Below the pieces are notes generated by a model. That model worked only from the letters and a program-made list of their open reading frames with translations, was not told where the DNA came from and made no database searches. The position numbers and the translations under genes are program-made. Source: Xenopus tropicalis (Eukaryota > Chordata > Amphibia > Anura > Pipidae). From it: a DNA stretch of 64,000 bases. The DNA is taken from positions 140,860,006-140,924,005 of the forward strand of contig NC_030681.2 of NCBI RefSeq assembly GCF_000004195.4, in the 5' to 3' direction. Below, in pieces: positions 33,468 to 44,233 of the stretch. Position 1 is the stretch's first letter; every line of letters begins with the position of its first letter.

Positions 33468-35478
33468 CCGGCCCTGTGTGTCCCTGGAGCCCTTTGTTAT
33501 TCATGACCCTCATCCACAAACCTATATCCCTATGGTCCCATTGCAGCTCTGGCCGCATTGCCATCCGCTGTCGGAACTGTTCGTCATATCGGAGCCATGC
33601 CAGGCCACCGTATACTCTGTGAGCCTCCCATATGCTATCCAGGTAGCAGAATAAAGCCGAGCATTGTTCCGGCTGCTTTTCCCCCAGGGTGCTGGCTAAT
33701 ATACAGAATGCCTGCATCCAGTTTCCAAATGTCCTGGGAATCAGTCTAAATCTCCGCCTATCTTCATCCTCCTCCTTCCTATGTTCTTTCCCTTTTTCAA
33801 ATTTTTCTATATTAAACCTTTCCAATGGCAGTAGGGTAAATATATCCACATACTCCTTTTTTCCAATCTTTTCCCTAATTTCTGGTTTGAGGTGTGCTCC
33901 CAGGGGGCCCTCAAAGCACAAGTATGCATGCCCCTTTGCCGAGTCTGAGATGGGGGTCTTTTTCTCAGCTGGCTTGTCTGCCTGCGGCCCTTTCCCTGTC
34001 CCCCCTGTGCTTGATTCTGCCCCCTGGCTGGTTGTGATCTGTGGGATTGCCATCGTGCTTAGCGTGTTGGCATGTCCCGTCCCTTGTCCCCCATTTCCGC
34101 TAGTGCTACTTGGGCTTTGCTTGTCCCAGTCCCCTATCAGCTGCCGCATTCCGGCCATAAATGCCTCCCATGTTGCTGCACCTGCTGGTGGGTTGCTGCT
34201 CTGACCTCCCCCCATTGCGCCCGGTTGGCTGTGTAGTTGCATTATGGGTGCCCCTGTGAATGGGCTGAGGCTGGTAGTGGTATTACCTGGTTGCGCTGCT
34301 CCCTGGCTGCTTTGTCCTGGTGCTCTTTGCCCGGCCCCGTTATCCGTGGTGTTCCTGTTGCCCTGCGGGGAGAAAAACTGGGAGGGGGAACAACCTGCAT
34401 CCTGCCCGGTTAGTGCCCCTTCTACCCCCACTGTGCTCCTGTTTCCTGAGGCCTGGGGAGCTGTTCCCCCTGACCCCGCCTCTGTATTGGTGGCAAGCCC
34501 CACTCCTGTGGGCTGTAGGCTCCTGGTCGCCCCCACTTGCTCCTCCATGCTGCTGGGGGGCCTTTGGGCTTCTCCCCCCCAACTTCTGGGCTCGCCCCGC
34601 TGCTCCAGAGCGCCCGCAGTACCCCTCGCTGACCTGGCCCCTGTGTGACCCCCAGGGCCGCTCCAAATGGCTCCTTCCACTGGCGGGAAGGCCGCCCACG
34701 TGGCCCCGCTTTCCCCGCTGCTGCCCCCTGTGTCCTGTGCTCCCCCCCTGTGCCCCCCCGCGTAAGCACCCCCACTGAGCTGCTCTCCCCCTTCGCTGCC
34801 TGCCCTTGAATGCGCTCCTCCCACGGCTGCCGTTAGTACCTGGCCCGGCCGCGCTGGGGAATCCCGCGCCGTCTCGCGAGGCCTCACTTCGGTCTCGATC
34901 CTCCGCCGAACGGACCTGCCCCGCGCTGTTCCTGGAGCCGTCGCAGATCCCCGCTGTCCTCCGCGCCGTCCGGCTGCTCCTGTTCGGTCTCCTCCTCGCC
35001 TGCCGCTCCGTGTCTGGGCTCCTCTTCCATCCTGCTCGTCTGGTTCCTGGTGAGTGGGGGTCCGCGCCGCTCTCTCTGCCACTCTGGGGGATCTCCTGGT
35101 TCCTGATGTCCCGGCTTCTGGAGGGGGTCCGCTGGTGCTTGCCCGGGGGGTGGTGGGACTCCTGGTGGCTGGCCTCCTCCTTCTGGTCGGGGGGGATGGG
35201 CTCAGGCGGCTGGGGGCCCTGGATCGCCGTTGCCTGGATGGGACCGGTGGTGCGCCCGGCTGTTCTGGGGTTGTCGGTAGGAGCTGCCGTAGCCAGTCTT
35301 CTCCCCGTCTGCTGGCTTCTGCCCGGAGGCGTGCTAGCATCTCTTCCACTGCTGCCATGGTGTCTAGCGGTGCACAGGTGGCCTGCTGTCGTGTTCCTTC
35401 TGCTCCTGAACTTTTCTTTCCTGCTTGCATCCACAAAATGGTTGCAAGTTCACCCTGCCTCACACTAAAGATGGCCAC
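33196..35478 (-). CDS. Gag-like protein of the Ngaro element
   Basis: A 760-residue nucleocapsid-like protein. The first 500 residues are low-complexity and rich in Pro, Ser, Arg, Gly and Ala. A conserved-looking core follows at about 518-659 (GNWMQAF, CYLDSIW, YGGLAWLRYDEQFR). Near the C-terminus, C698-x7-C-x5-C-x3-H is a CCCH-type zinc finger, directly followed by C718-x2-C-x3-H-x4-C730, a zinc-knuckle-like motif; both fit RNA binding. The 35478 Met lies in the A1 repeat. The Met at residue 41 (35358), which begins MAAVEEMLARL and lies outside the repeat, is a strong alternative start. The coding strand is very GC-rich, so long shadow frames exist on other frames. Confidence 0.88.
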   Translation of the reverse strand: MAIFSVRQGELATILWMQAGKKSSGAEGTRQQATCAPLDTMAAVEEMLARLRAEASRRGEDWLRQLLPTTPEQPGAPPVPSRQRRSRAPSRLSPSPPTRRRRPATRSPTTPRASTSGPPPEAGTSGTRRSPRVAERAARTPTHQEPDEQDGRGAQTRSGRRGGDRTGAAGRRGGQRGSATAPGTARGRSVRRRIETEVRPRETARDSPARPGQVLTAAVGGAHSRAGSEGGEQLSGGAYAGGHRGGAQDTGGSSGESGATWAAFPPVEGAIWSGPGGHTGARSARGTAGALEQRGEPRSWGGEAQRPPSSMEEQVGATRSLQPTGVGLATNTEAGSGGTAPQASGNRSTVGVEGALTGQDAGCSPSQFFSPQGNRNTTDNGAGQRAPGQSSQGAAQPGNTTTSLSPFTGAPIMQLHSQPGAMGGGQSSNPPAGAATWEAFMAGMRQLIGDWDKQSPSSTSGNGGQGTGHANTLSTMAIPQITTSQGAESSTGGTGKGPQADKPAEKKTPISDSAKGHAYLCFEGPLGAHLKPEIREKIGKKEYVDIFTLLPLERFNIEKFEKGKEHRKEEDEDRRRFRLIPRTFGNWMQAFCILASTLGEKQPEQCSALFCYLDSIWEAHRVYGGLAWLRYDEQFRQRMAMRPELQWDHRDIGLWMRVMNNKGLQGHTGPGAGGSHPFPGGSSGRSTSPSGAHKKGVCWPYNDSQCKWGGSCRFRHECSLCAGTHPYSKCFKRNRAGTTRATFGKGSDTSESKGDASLAK

Positions 35479-35599
35479 CTACTCCTCCCCCCAGCCTAAC
35501 CCTTCCCACTCACTTAAACCCACCTATTGGGCTCCGGCATGGGATGGGCCTGGGTCATGCTGCCCCTCCTCCAAGCTGGGCTGTTATCCGTGGCTTACT
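35408..35599 (-). repeat. Ngaro split repeat A1 (5' end)
   Basis: The 5' terminal repeat of the element. The longest Gag frame begins inside it, but a later Met outside the repeat is equally possible. A promoter would be expected here; no clear motif is visible to me. Confidence 0.92.
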
Positions 35600-35747
35600 G
35601 GCACTTAATACCTGCAATAAGCGTTTCCTGGTCTCTGCTTCCCCCGGCACTCACCATATAGCCAAAAACAGGCAATCCTTTCTACAGAGCTAATAAATAT
35701 TATTCCAACCCTGCTTGAAACCAAAAAACAGCATATAAGCTCCCATA

Positions 35748-35938
35748 TTAAAGGACATGTAAACCCTACATTTTCCTACCATGTACATAAGTTGGGCACA
35801 TCTCCCCCGTGCAAAACACACCATTTGTATTGCATATATCCCCTCCGTTCACCATGACCATCATTTTCCACCTGGTGACATTTAAATCTGCAAACAGCAC
35901 CTGTGCCCTATAAAGTTCATGCAATGAAGAATGCAGGC
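35748..35938 (+). mobile_element. T2/Kolobok-like MITE, left part only
   Basis: It starts TTAAAGGACATGTAAACCC, a T2-like end. The right end is missing; the sequence runs into a TTAA-flanked MITE at 35939, which may have inserted into it. Confidence 0.45.
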
Positions 35939-36494
35939 TTAAGGTGAAGACACATGCGAGCGGATCTTCTCCCGATATCCCCACCTACGGGTGGGTGATA
36001 TCGGGGAACATGTAGGTTAATTCAATCGTTTGGCCCTGGGGCCAAAGGATCGAATTATAATGGCAGTCAGTTCGGGGACCACATCAACGAGCCAATGCAG
36101 TCCCCGATCTGACTAAATCTTTTCACCTGCCCGATCGATATCTGGGCAATTTCAGCCCAGATATCGGTCAGGGATAAAGAAAAACCCACCAGCACACCCT
36201 GGCTCCTCCAAAAGAAAAAACTTTAGCCTGGTGCCCATTATCAAGAGGGAACGGCACCCTCCAATCCAATCTGAAACAGCATAGATACTGGCACAGCAAA
36301 GCAATTATAAGCAGGTAAAACCTGCACGTTTATTTAGTGCAACACAGTAACGTTTCGGGGTGAACCTCTTCGTCAGACAGATATCGGTCAAGCATGCCCC
36401 TCGTTCCTGCCCCTACACGGGCGATAAGCTGCTGAATCGGTCCAAGGGACCCATATCGGCAGCTGCAATTGGCCCGTGTATGGGCAGCCTTTAC
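35939..36494. mobile_element. TTAA-flanked MITE, copy c, with an internal insertion
   Basis: It starts TTAAGGTGAAGACACATGCG and ends GTGTATGGGCAGCCTTTAC. It contains the CCCGATATCC / GGTGATATCGGG fold-back and the usual GATCGAATTATAATGGCAGT interior. It is interrupted by 36171-36378. Confidence 0.75.
36171..36378. mobile_element. 208-bp insertion with 12-bp target duplication
   Basis: AGATATCGGTCA occurs at 36159-36170 and again at 36379-36390, exactly bounding the insert within a TTAA-flanked MITE. The insert contains CCAGCACACCCTGGCTCC and GTAACGTTTCGGGGTGAACC. A 12-bp duplication suggests target-primed retroposition (SINE or processed RNA) rather than a cut-and-paste element. No A/B box or poly(A) tail is clear to me. 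Confidence 0.7.
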
Positions 36495-36554
36495 ACAGGC
36501 AGAACTTACTTTGATAAAAAGTCCTGCTTGTATTGAGCACTGTAATAGCTAAGC

Positions 36555-36924
36555 CAGCGTTTTTCAACCACTGTTGATGTTGCCTGGTGTGCCGTAGGCA
36601 GGGCACCAATGTACTAGGGGGGCACTGCTCTTGGCACCAATGTACTAGGGGGGCACTGCTGCTGGGCACCAATGTACTAGGGGGGCACTGCTCTTGGCAC
36701 CAATGTACTAGGGGGGCACTGCTGCTGGGCACCAATGTACTAGGGGGGCACTGCTCTTGGCACCAATGTACTAGGGGGGCACTGCTGCTGGGCACCAATG
36801 TACTAGGGGGGCACTGCTGCTGGGCACAGAGTTAAATTTTTTAACATTTTCTAATGGTGGTGTGCCTCGTGATTTTTTTCATGAAACAAGTGTGCCTTTG
36901 CCCAAAAAAGGTTGAAAAACACTG
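36555..36924. mobile_element. hAT-type MITE with a 31/32-bp alternating array
   Basis: The ends are CAGCGTTTTTCAACCACTG and AAGGTTGAAAAACACTG. A perfect 8-bp duplication AGCTAAGC flanks it (36547-36554, 36925-36932). The interior (about 36600-36830) holds about eight units of GCACCAATGTACTAGGGGGG with CACTGCTCTTG and CACTGCTGCTGG endings alternating. The resulting 63-bp dimer is a multiple of three and makes short false reading frames. Confidence 0.9.
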
Positions 36925-36932
36925 AGCTAAGC

Positions 36933-37329
36933 TAAACTCAGGAGAGGAGGTTAGGAGAATAAAACACATTTCTCAAGCAGAGTGCACAGCTAGAGCCCAG
37001 TTTCTATAGAAACCAGCATTGTCAACTCTTCATTGGCTGCTAGACTGGAGAATGTTTGGCAACCTTGAGTTGATAAGAACTGAGCATGCTCAGAAGCCAA
37101 AAGCCAAAGCAAATTCCTAAGGGACAAAGGGCCGTAGTGGGTTAGAGGAGGAAAAGGAATCCTAAGTGATTAAGGGGATGCCACAGCATTAATATTAACC
37201 TTTTAACAACCAGAGTGGTAGTTATTTATAGATTTCAAAGAGGCTATTCAATGATTACATTTTTTTTGGTGGGGGGGTTCCATGTCTAGTGGCAGACTAA
37301 AATTTAAAAAACTGTTTCATCAATCAATA
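36933..37329. other. Unassigned sequence
   Basis: No gene or repeat boundary is seen. Confidence 0.3.
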
Positions 37330-37800
37330 CTTAAACATTTGCTACGTGCATTTACCCTGAAGACGTAGCTAAAAACACATGCACTTCCCAGCCATCTGTT
37401 AGACTGGCATCCGACAGCTTCCCTAAACAAGCCGCAAATTCTGTCTGCGGATATACAGGCCAGACGCTTTCATCTCCGTGGTGGAACGCGTCGTAAAAAC
37501 CTTTTTTAGGAATGGAGGTGTAGATGGTAAATGTAAGATCCACGCCGCCTTCTCGCTTTGCCATTCTTACATTATGGACTGTGAAATAGTAAATAGAAAG
37601 GTAAATGGGGTGATTTATGGAGCTCAGGCTCCTCCGCCAGTAAGATCATCGCTGAGCGTGTAGATAATGCAAACAGGGCTCAGCTCCAAAACCCCAGTTC
37701 AGAGCGTAAGTAACATTACTGGACTTTAAATAACACCAGGGTGTATCATCTCAGGCTATCCGAAATGAGTAATGTAAATCCATTATCTGACATCTTAAAA
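37330..37800. other. Candidate conserved non-coding element
   Basis: Repeat-free, complex sequence with several CG dinucleotides (GGTGGAACGCGTCGTAAAAA near 37480) in an otherwise CpG-poor neighbourhood. Open frames of 70 and 61 codons exist on opposite strands without splice-site context. Conservation is inferred from texture only. Confidence 0.2.
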
Positions 37801-38255
37801 GAGAGCTTTCAGAGAAGAGACCTTAGTTAATCTGTTCATAAAACCAGGTTTATATCCCACTCGTTGGCAGTGTGTGGTCTGTAGAGAGGCATAAAATCCT
37901 GCCTCGTGTGTTTAGACATTCTGGAAGGAACCACATCAGATCATTTCAATGGAACACTCAGGCAAATGTATTGAGAAAGCAGATTCTGGAATAAGAGCTC
38001 TTTATCCTCAGTACAAATGAAATGGCTCACAATATATAATGTAGACTTGATAGAAATCATAGCACAACGCATTTTAGTGGTTTATTCGGAATCACATTAT
38101 ATGGCAGCGTACAAATGAGTTCATAATGTGTCAGAATCCATCAGTTATTAACTGTGCAGCATCAGCATCTGTGACCAATGTAACCTCCCTTTCTGCCCAT
38201 TTCTGATGACCCCCAAGTTTAGCTTCTCGACAGCAGCCAATAGCAATATGTGCCA
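37801..38255. other. Unassigned sequence, T2-like fragment at the right
   Basis: The end (about 38150-38250, with CTGATGACCCCCAAGTTTAG) resembles interiors near 47425 and 60055, so it is probably a decayed Kolobok-like MITE. Confidence 0.35.
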
Positions 38256-39031
38256 CAGGTATGGGACCCATTATCCTGAATGCTCAGGACCTGGGGTTTT
38301 CCGGATAAGGGGTCTTTCCGTAATTTGGATCTCCTACCTTAAGTCTACTAAAAAAATTATTTAAACAGTAATTATACCCAATAGGATTGTTTTGTCTCCA
38401 ATAAGGGGTAATTATATCTTAGTTGGGATCAAGTACAGGTAATGTTTTATTATTACAGAGAAAAGGGAATCATTTAACCATTAAATAAACCCAATAGGGC
38501 TGTTCTGCCCCCAATAAGGGGTAATTATATCTTAGTTGGGATCAAGTACAGGTACTGTTTTATTATTACAGAGAAAAGGGAATCATTTAACCATTAAATA
38601 AACCCAATAGGGCTGTTCTGCCCCAATAAGGGGTAATTATATCTTAGTTGGGATCAAGTACAGGTACTGTTTTATTATTACAGAGAAAAGGGAATCATTT
38701 AACCATTAAATAAACCCAATAGGACTGTTCTGCCCCAATAAGGGGTAATTATATCTTAGTTTGGATCAAGTACAGGTACTGTTTTATTATTACAGAGAAA
38801 AGGGAATCATTTAACCATTAAATAAACCCAATAGGACTGTTCTGCCCCAATAAGGGGTAATTATATCTTAGTTTGGATCAAGTACAGGTACTGTTTTATT
38901 ATTCCAGAGAAAAAGGAATTCATTTTTAAAAATGTGAATTATTTGATTAAAATGGAGTCTATGGGAGATGGCCTTTCCGTAATTCGGAACTTTCTGGATA
39001 ATGGGTTTCCGGTTAAGGGGTCCGATACCTG
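38256..39031 (-). mobile_element. TA-MITE with 4-5 units of the 113-bp array
   Basis: It starts CAGGTATGGGACCCATTATC and ends GTCCGATACCTG followed by TA. The left TA has changed to CA. Several units carry the variant TTAGTTTGGATCAAG. Confidence 0.88.
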
Positions 39032-39033
39032 TA

Positions 39034-39690
39034 TATGGTCACCAGGAGTTGAAAGCAACTTAATATTAAATAATGATAAAAATAATTTTGCCCTCTCAGT
39101 CTAACTTTCCATGCTGCAGTCAAGTAAGTTTTGTTGGATGTTCAAAGGCTATAGGTTGGTGACATGGGGGATATTGTTATGATGGAAGAGCATAAGCCAG
39201 TCACAAAAAAGTGTATTCTCTCTCTGTGAGGCCCAGCATGAGTCAATATATACATAGAAATTATATCAAAATAAGGGCAAGTTATTCCAGGTAACCAACA
39301 CAGCCTGCACTGATTAGACTGTATTTTTTCAGATAAAGACTGTAATTGCCTTTGAAAATTGCTCTCAATTTTAAATCAATTTCTCACCAAAACATGTCTT
39401 GAGGATGGTAACTGCAATATAATCACTAAGAAATATGTTAAGAAATATGCAATTACATCCTCTAACTATCATAATTAGAACTGTAAAAGCAAATGTAGAC
39501 ACAAAAAGATAAAAACTTGTTAAGGATCAGTCACAACAGAAAGGTAATCCAAGGAAAGGGCTTGGTTCATGTTGGCTAAACATTGTTATGCCATAGGCTA
39601 TATCCTTGTAAGAAATGACTAATGGGGAAATTATCGATACTCTGTAGAAGAGCATGTCCTTCAGGCAAGGAACAGTTATGGGTAAAGGGA
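39034..39690. other. Unassigned AT-rich sequence
   Basis: No feature supported. Confidence 0.3.
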
Positions 39691-40080
39691 TTAGACAAGG
39701 TGGAGAGGCCAAAGATCTGGATCAGGACAAGATGGAACAGGCAGAGAAGCAGGACAGGCTGGAGTGGGCCGAGAAGCAGGACAGACTGGGGCGGCACAGA
39801 GTGGTCAGAGATCAAGGACAGAGTGGGTGAAGACGCAGGATGGAGTAGAATGGCGCAGAACAGTCAGTGAAGCAGGAAAGGCTGGAGCAGGACAGAGCAA
39901 GTGGAGAAGCAGGATGGAGTGGGCAGAGAAGCAGGACAGGCTGGGGTGGGACAGAGTGGTCAGGGAGCAACATTAGAGTTGATGGAGAAGCAGAAAGGAG
40001 TAGAGTGGGGCAGAACAGACAGGGAAGCAGGGCAGACTGTCTTGGGGTGAAGTAAGTGGAGAAGTAGGATGGAGTGGATG
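39691..40080 (+). repeat. Degenerate purine-rich minisatellite
   Basis: Repeats of a GAGAAGCAGGACAGGCTGGA-like unit with GTGGGACAGAGTGGTCAG variants; spacing is irregular (about 26-60 bp). One strand is almost entirely G and A. Open frames on both strands are repeat artefacts. Confidence 0.75.
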
Positions 40081-41080
40081 AAGAGACAAGAACAGAAATT
40101 AGACCCAGGTCGGACAAGGCAGGACCAAGCAGGATGATAGCCAGTAGAAGCAAGGGCAATGTACAAGCCTCAGTGCTCAACCCATCTCTGATTTTCTGGA
40201 CCTAAATAGCCAATAAGGCTGCTGGGACACAATTGAAAAGACAAGTAAAAATATCAAATATCAAATTCACCAGACACTTTCTATCTGCCCTATTGGCCCT
40301 GTTGTAGAGGAAGAATAGCTAGTAACGTGGAGGTTCCTGGTTCAAATCTTACAATCTTACAGCAAATCCTATAGCACACACTATTCAATGCCCAGAGTTA
40401 TCACTTTCTGCAAGTCTATGGGTCATATTCAGTTCAATGAGAAAAACATATCTCTCTTAATTCAGTCCTATACTTTCCCATAACCTTCTATTGAGTTTTC
40501 ATGAAATAAACCTCAAGATAAGCTTAACTTATGGAACTGGATCTGGCACAGTGTGCACCCTGTTTAAGAACATGAGAATACTAGAAGCGACCTTAGAGTT
40601 GTATGACCTATACAGAGATACTTGGCCTCTGGCCTTGTGCCTTTATATGGTCATGGAACGCCTCAGTCACTTCTCATATCCCCGGCGCCACCTCAGGGGT
40701 CCTAGCTGGCCTAGGCAGCCAAGTTGATGCCGCCCCCCTTGTTCCCCCCCGCGTTTAGCTTTTTTTGCGTCAGAGGGGGGCGCATTGCAGTGCAGAGAGT
40801 GCAATAGTGCTCTCTGCAGCAGAAGAGACGAAATTCTGATTTAAAAATTGGAATTTCGACACTTTAAGTTACCAAGAGCAGCTTTTTGCCACCCCTGGTA
40901 ACTTGCCGGGGGCTGCCGTCTGAGACCCCTGCCTATCCCTGTATTTTAAAATAGTGATAATTATATATACATTAAAAGAGAGACAGAGATTTGAGTGCGT
41001 TAAAGTAAAATAAACAGGAGCCACCCTTTATATGGGTTTATGGGTTGAAATATCAGCTGTAAAGGCAAGCATTAAATCCC
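40081..41080. other. Unassigned sequence
   Basis: No bounded element is recognised. A GC-rich patch (about 40680-40935) with GGGGGGCGCATTGCAGTGC looks like part of a repeat, but I cannot delimit it. Confidence 0.3.
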
Positions 41081-41083
41081 ATA

Positions 41084-42185
41084 CAGGTATGGGATCCGTT
41101 ATCCGGAAACCCGTTATCCAGAAAGCTCCGAATTATGGAAAGCCTGTCTCCCACAGACTCCATTTTAATGAAATAATTCAGATTTTTAAAATGTATTTCC
41201 TTTTTCTCCGTAATAATAAAACAGTACCTGTACTTGATCCCAACTAAGATATAATTACCCCTTATTGGGGGCAGAACAGTCCTATTGGGTTTATTTAATG
41301 GTTAAATGATTCCCTTTTCTCTGTAATAATAAAACAGTACCTGTACTTGATCCCAACTAAGATATAATTACCCCTTATTGGGGGCAGAACAGCCCTATTG
41401 GGTTTATTTCATGGTTAAATGATTCCCTTTTCTCTGTAATAATAAAACAGTACCTGTACTTGATCCCAACTAAGATATAATTACCCCTTATTGGGGGCAG
41501 AACAGCCCTATTGGGTTTATTTCATGGTTAAATGATTCCCTTTTCTCTGTAATAATAAAACAGTACCTGTACTTGATCCCAACTAAGATATAATTACCCC
41601 TTATTGGGGGCAGAACAGCCCTATTGGGTTTATTTCATGGTTAAATGATTCCCTTTTCTCTGTAATAATAAAACAGTACCTGTACTTGATCCCAACTAAG
41701 ATATAATTACCCCTTATTGGGGGCAGAACAGCCCTATTGGGTTTATTTAATGGTTAAATGATTCCCTTTTCTCTGTAATAATAAAACAGTACCTGTACTT
41801 GATCCCAACTAAGATATAATTACCCCTTATTGGGGGCAGAACAGCCCTATTGGGTTTATTTCATGGTTAAATGATTCCCTTTTCTCTGTAATAATAAAAC
41901 AGTACCTGTACTTGATCCCAACTAAGATATAATTACCCCTTATTGGGGGCAGAACAGCCCTATTGGGTTTATTTAATGGTTAAATGATTCCCTTTTCTCT
42001 GTAATAATAAAACAGTACCTGTACTTGATCCCAACTAAGATATAAATAATCCTTATTGGATGGAAAACAATCCTATTGGGTATAATTAATGTTTTATTGC
42101 TTTCTTAGTAGTCTGGAGATCCAAATTACAGAAAGACCCCTTATCCAGAATACCCTTGGATAATGGATAATGGGTCCTATACCTG
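41084..42185 (+). mobile_element. TA-MITE with 7-8 units of the 113-bp array
   Basis: It starts CAGGTATGGGATCCGTTATC and ends GGGTCCTATACCTG, with TA outside both ends. The right arm has lost several bases (GATAATGGATAATGGGTCC is a local duplication). Confidence 0.9.
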
Positions 42186-42539
42186 TACCAAGAAGGGTCT
42201 GCCAGTGTCAATGCTTTGAGAAAAGAAAATGTCTCTCCTGCTTTATAAGAGCTGTCCAATTTACATACCAATTCGGTGGGGGGGGGGGTAATTATTTGAA
42301 AGGGCAAATGACTTGTTATTGATTTAAACCATATATCCTTCCCATGAAATTCTTTACAGATATTTATTGTGTTGGGTTCACAAGAACCTCCAGGGTTAAT
42401 TAAGACCGCACACCTAGCTACAAGACTGGTTTAACCTCGGTGGGTATAAACAGTGAGATGGTTGGTTTAAAAGCACACAAGGCGGCACAATTACTGACCC
42501 TGACCTGCTGCTACTTTCCAGTGCCTTGTTAGTGAAAAA
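42186..42539. other. Unassigned sequence
   Basis: A G homopolymer (about 42278-42287) lies here; no gene is seen. Confidence 0.3.
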
Positions 42540-43060
42540 TAAACTGGAATTACAAAGGACACGCAGTGAGGAATGACTTCCTGCCCTGAAGTTTCACTCA
42601 AACGCTCATTGTCAAACACTTACGCCAAGTGGTAATAAATTAGATCAATTTATTCCACTGATTTTTACTATTTTTTTTTTTTTTGTCTGCCTTTAAGCAA
42701 ACTGCTTCGCTGAACCTGTTTAATTATAGCGCTTCCAGTTTTTATTAAACTTCAAAGCATATTTTACGAGACAAAATGGAAGTCTGCGCTTGGGCCTTTT
42801 TCGAGCAGCGGCTGTTCTGCCCCAGAAGGTTCAGATTATTACATACTTTGCAGACTTTGACAGATTTATTTTCCGAATGACTGATGCTGATGAGACAATG
42901 CTTAGCTGGATTAATATTTTCTTCCCTGCGAGTATGTGCACTCCTAATTAAACCTCTATTTTTCTAACAGTTGTTAATAGATACCAGTTATTTGTAGCCT
43001 GTGGGAAGGAGCCACCAGTAAAGCAGTAACAAATCAGCTGCTCTGAGTAATCAATCTCGT
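42540..43060. other. Candidate conserved non-coding element
   Basis: Repeat-free complex sequence with several homeodomain-like cores and segments such as GTTTAATTATAGCGCTTCCA, GAATGACTGATGCTGATGAG and CTCCTAATTAAACC. It stands out against the repeat-laden surroundings. No ORF of note. Function is inference. Confidence 0.3.
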
Positions 43061-43318
43061 AAAACAGAAGGTTTTCTGGATGCTTTGCTGTTTGGTGGGT
43101 CACGTTTTAATGGGCCGTCGGTGTAAAGGAAAATGAGGATAAATTGAAACAGTTTAATACAGCAAAACACAATATTCTGTGGGCCACCAGATGAATTTGA
43201 CGGTTTCAGCACCACACCTAATATAGCCCAAATGGGTAGGAGGCGCAACCAGGAAACGAATCAACAATAACCAAAACGCAGCCCCGCAAAGAAACATTGC
43301 GCTGCTGAAAGACCCTGG
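43061..43318. other. Unassigned sequence
   Basis: No feature supported between the candidate element and the 87-bp array. Confidence 0.3.
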
Positions 43319-44170
43319 ACAGAGTAACATATAAAGCAATCAATAATCGATACAAGAGGTGGAGAGCCCTGCCCAAAAGAGCTTACAATCTACAAGGAGA
43401 CATACAGAGTAACATATAAAGCAATCAATAACCGATACAAGAGGGGAAGAGAGCCCTGCCCAAAAGAGCTTACAATCTACAAGGAGACATACACAGTAAC
43501 ATATAAAGCAACCAATAACCGATACAAGAGGTGAAGAGAGCCCTGCCCAAAAGAGCTTACAATCTACAAGGAGACATACACAGTAACATATAAAGCAACC
43601 AATAACCGATACAAGAGGTGAAGAGAGCCCTGCCCAAAAGAGCTTACACTCTACAAGGAGACATACAGAGTAACATATAAAGCAATCAATAACCGATACA
43701 AGAGGTGAAGAGAGCCCTGCCCAAAAGAGCTTACAATCTACAAGGAGACATACAGAGTAACATATAAAGCAATCAATAACCGATACAAGAGGTGGAGAGC
43801 CCTGCCCAAAAGAGCTTACAATCTACAAGGAGACATACAGAGTAACATATAAAGCAATCAATAACCGATACAAGAGGGGAAGAGAGCCCTGCCCAAAAGA
43901 GCTTACAATCTACAAGGAGACATACACAGTAACATATAAAGCAATCAATAACCGATACAAGAGGTGAAGAGAGCCCTGCCCAAAAGAGCTTACACTCTAC
44001 AAGTAGACATACAGAGTAACATATAAAGCAATCAATAACCGATACAAGAGGGGAAGAGAGCCCTGCCCAAAAGAGCTTACAATCTACAAGGAGACATACA
44101 GAGTAACATATAAAGCAATCAATAACCGATACAAGAGGTGAAGAGAGCCCTGCCCAAAAGAGCTTACAAT
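43319..44170 (-). repeat. 87-bp tandem array I, about ten units
   Basis: The unit contains CATACAGAGTAACATATAAA, GCAATCAATAACCGATACAA and CCCTGCCCAAAAGAGCTTAC. Read on the minus strand it is an amplified segment of the L2-like tail that begins GATTGTAAGCTC. Two units lack a few bases (GGTGGAGAGCC), which breaks the false frame. The 145-codon frame at 43773-44210 is a product of the repeat. Confidence 0.95.
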
Positions 44171-44233
44171 TTTGTAGATTGTAAGCTCTTTTGGGCAGGG
44201 CTCTCTTCACCTCTTGTATCAGTTATTGGTTGC
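44115..44233. repeat. 56-bp arm palindrome at the end of array I
   Basis: The last unit (44115-44170) is followed after only 7 bases by an inverted copy (44178-44233) with about two mismatches. Such a near-perfect hairpin would be able to form a cruciform. Confidence 0.9.

Larger units (their letters stand above)
28734..35599 (-). mobile_element. Ngaro/DIRS-type tyrosine-recombinase retrotransposon with split direct repeats
   Basis: Two repeat pairs define the element on the minus strand: A1 (35599-35408) and A2 (29580-29389), both 192 bp, and B1 (30062-29581) and B2 (29215-28734), both 482 bp. The order is A1, coding region, B1-A2 (directly adjoining), a 173-bp spacer, B2. This split direct repeat layout is characteristic of Ngaro-like elements and replaces LTRs. 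The coding order is Gag, RT/RNase H, tyrosine recombinase, SGNH hydrolase. No integrase of the DDE type and no protease are seen. The repeat pairs look almost identical, which points to recent activity. Confidence 0.92.

Noticed and set aside
34340..35434. 364-codon minus-strand frame and 220- and 184-codon plus-strand frames over gag
   Set aside because: Shadows of the GC-rich gag reading frame; composition follows the real frame.
36587..36835. 82-codon His/Cys/Gly-rich frame
   Set aside because: Product of the 63-bp dimer repeat inside a hAT MITE.
40330..40352. B-box-like GGTTCAAATC that could signal a tRNA or SINE
   Set aside because: No A box at the right distance and no cloverleaf can be drawn.
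43773..44210. 145-codon Cys-rich frame, like those at 44951-45712 and 55452-56672
   Set aside because: Direct translation of the 87-bp repeat; exists only because the period is a multiple of three.
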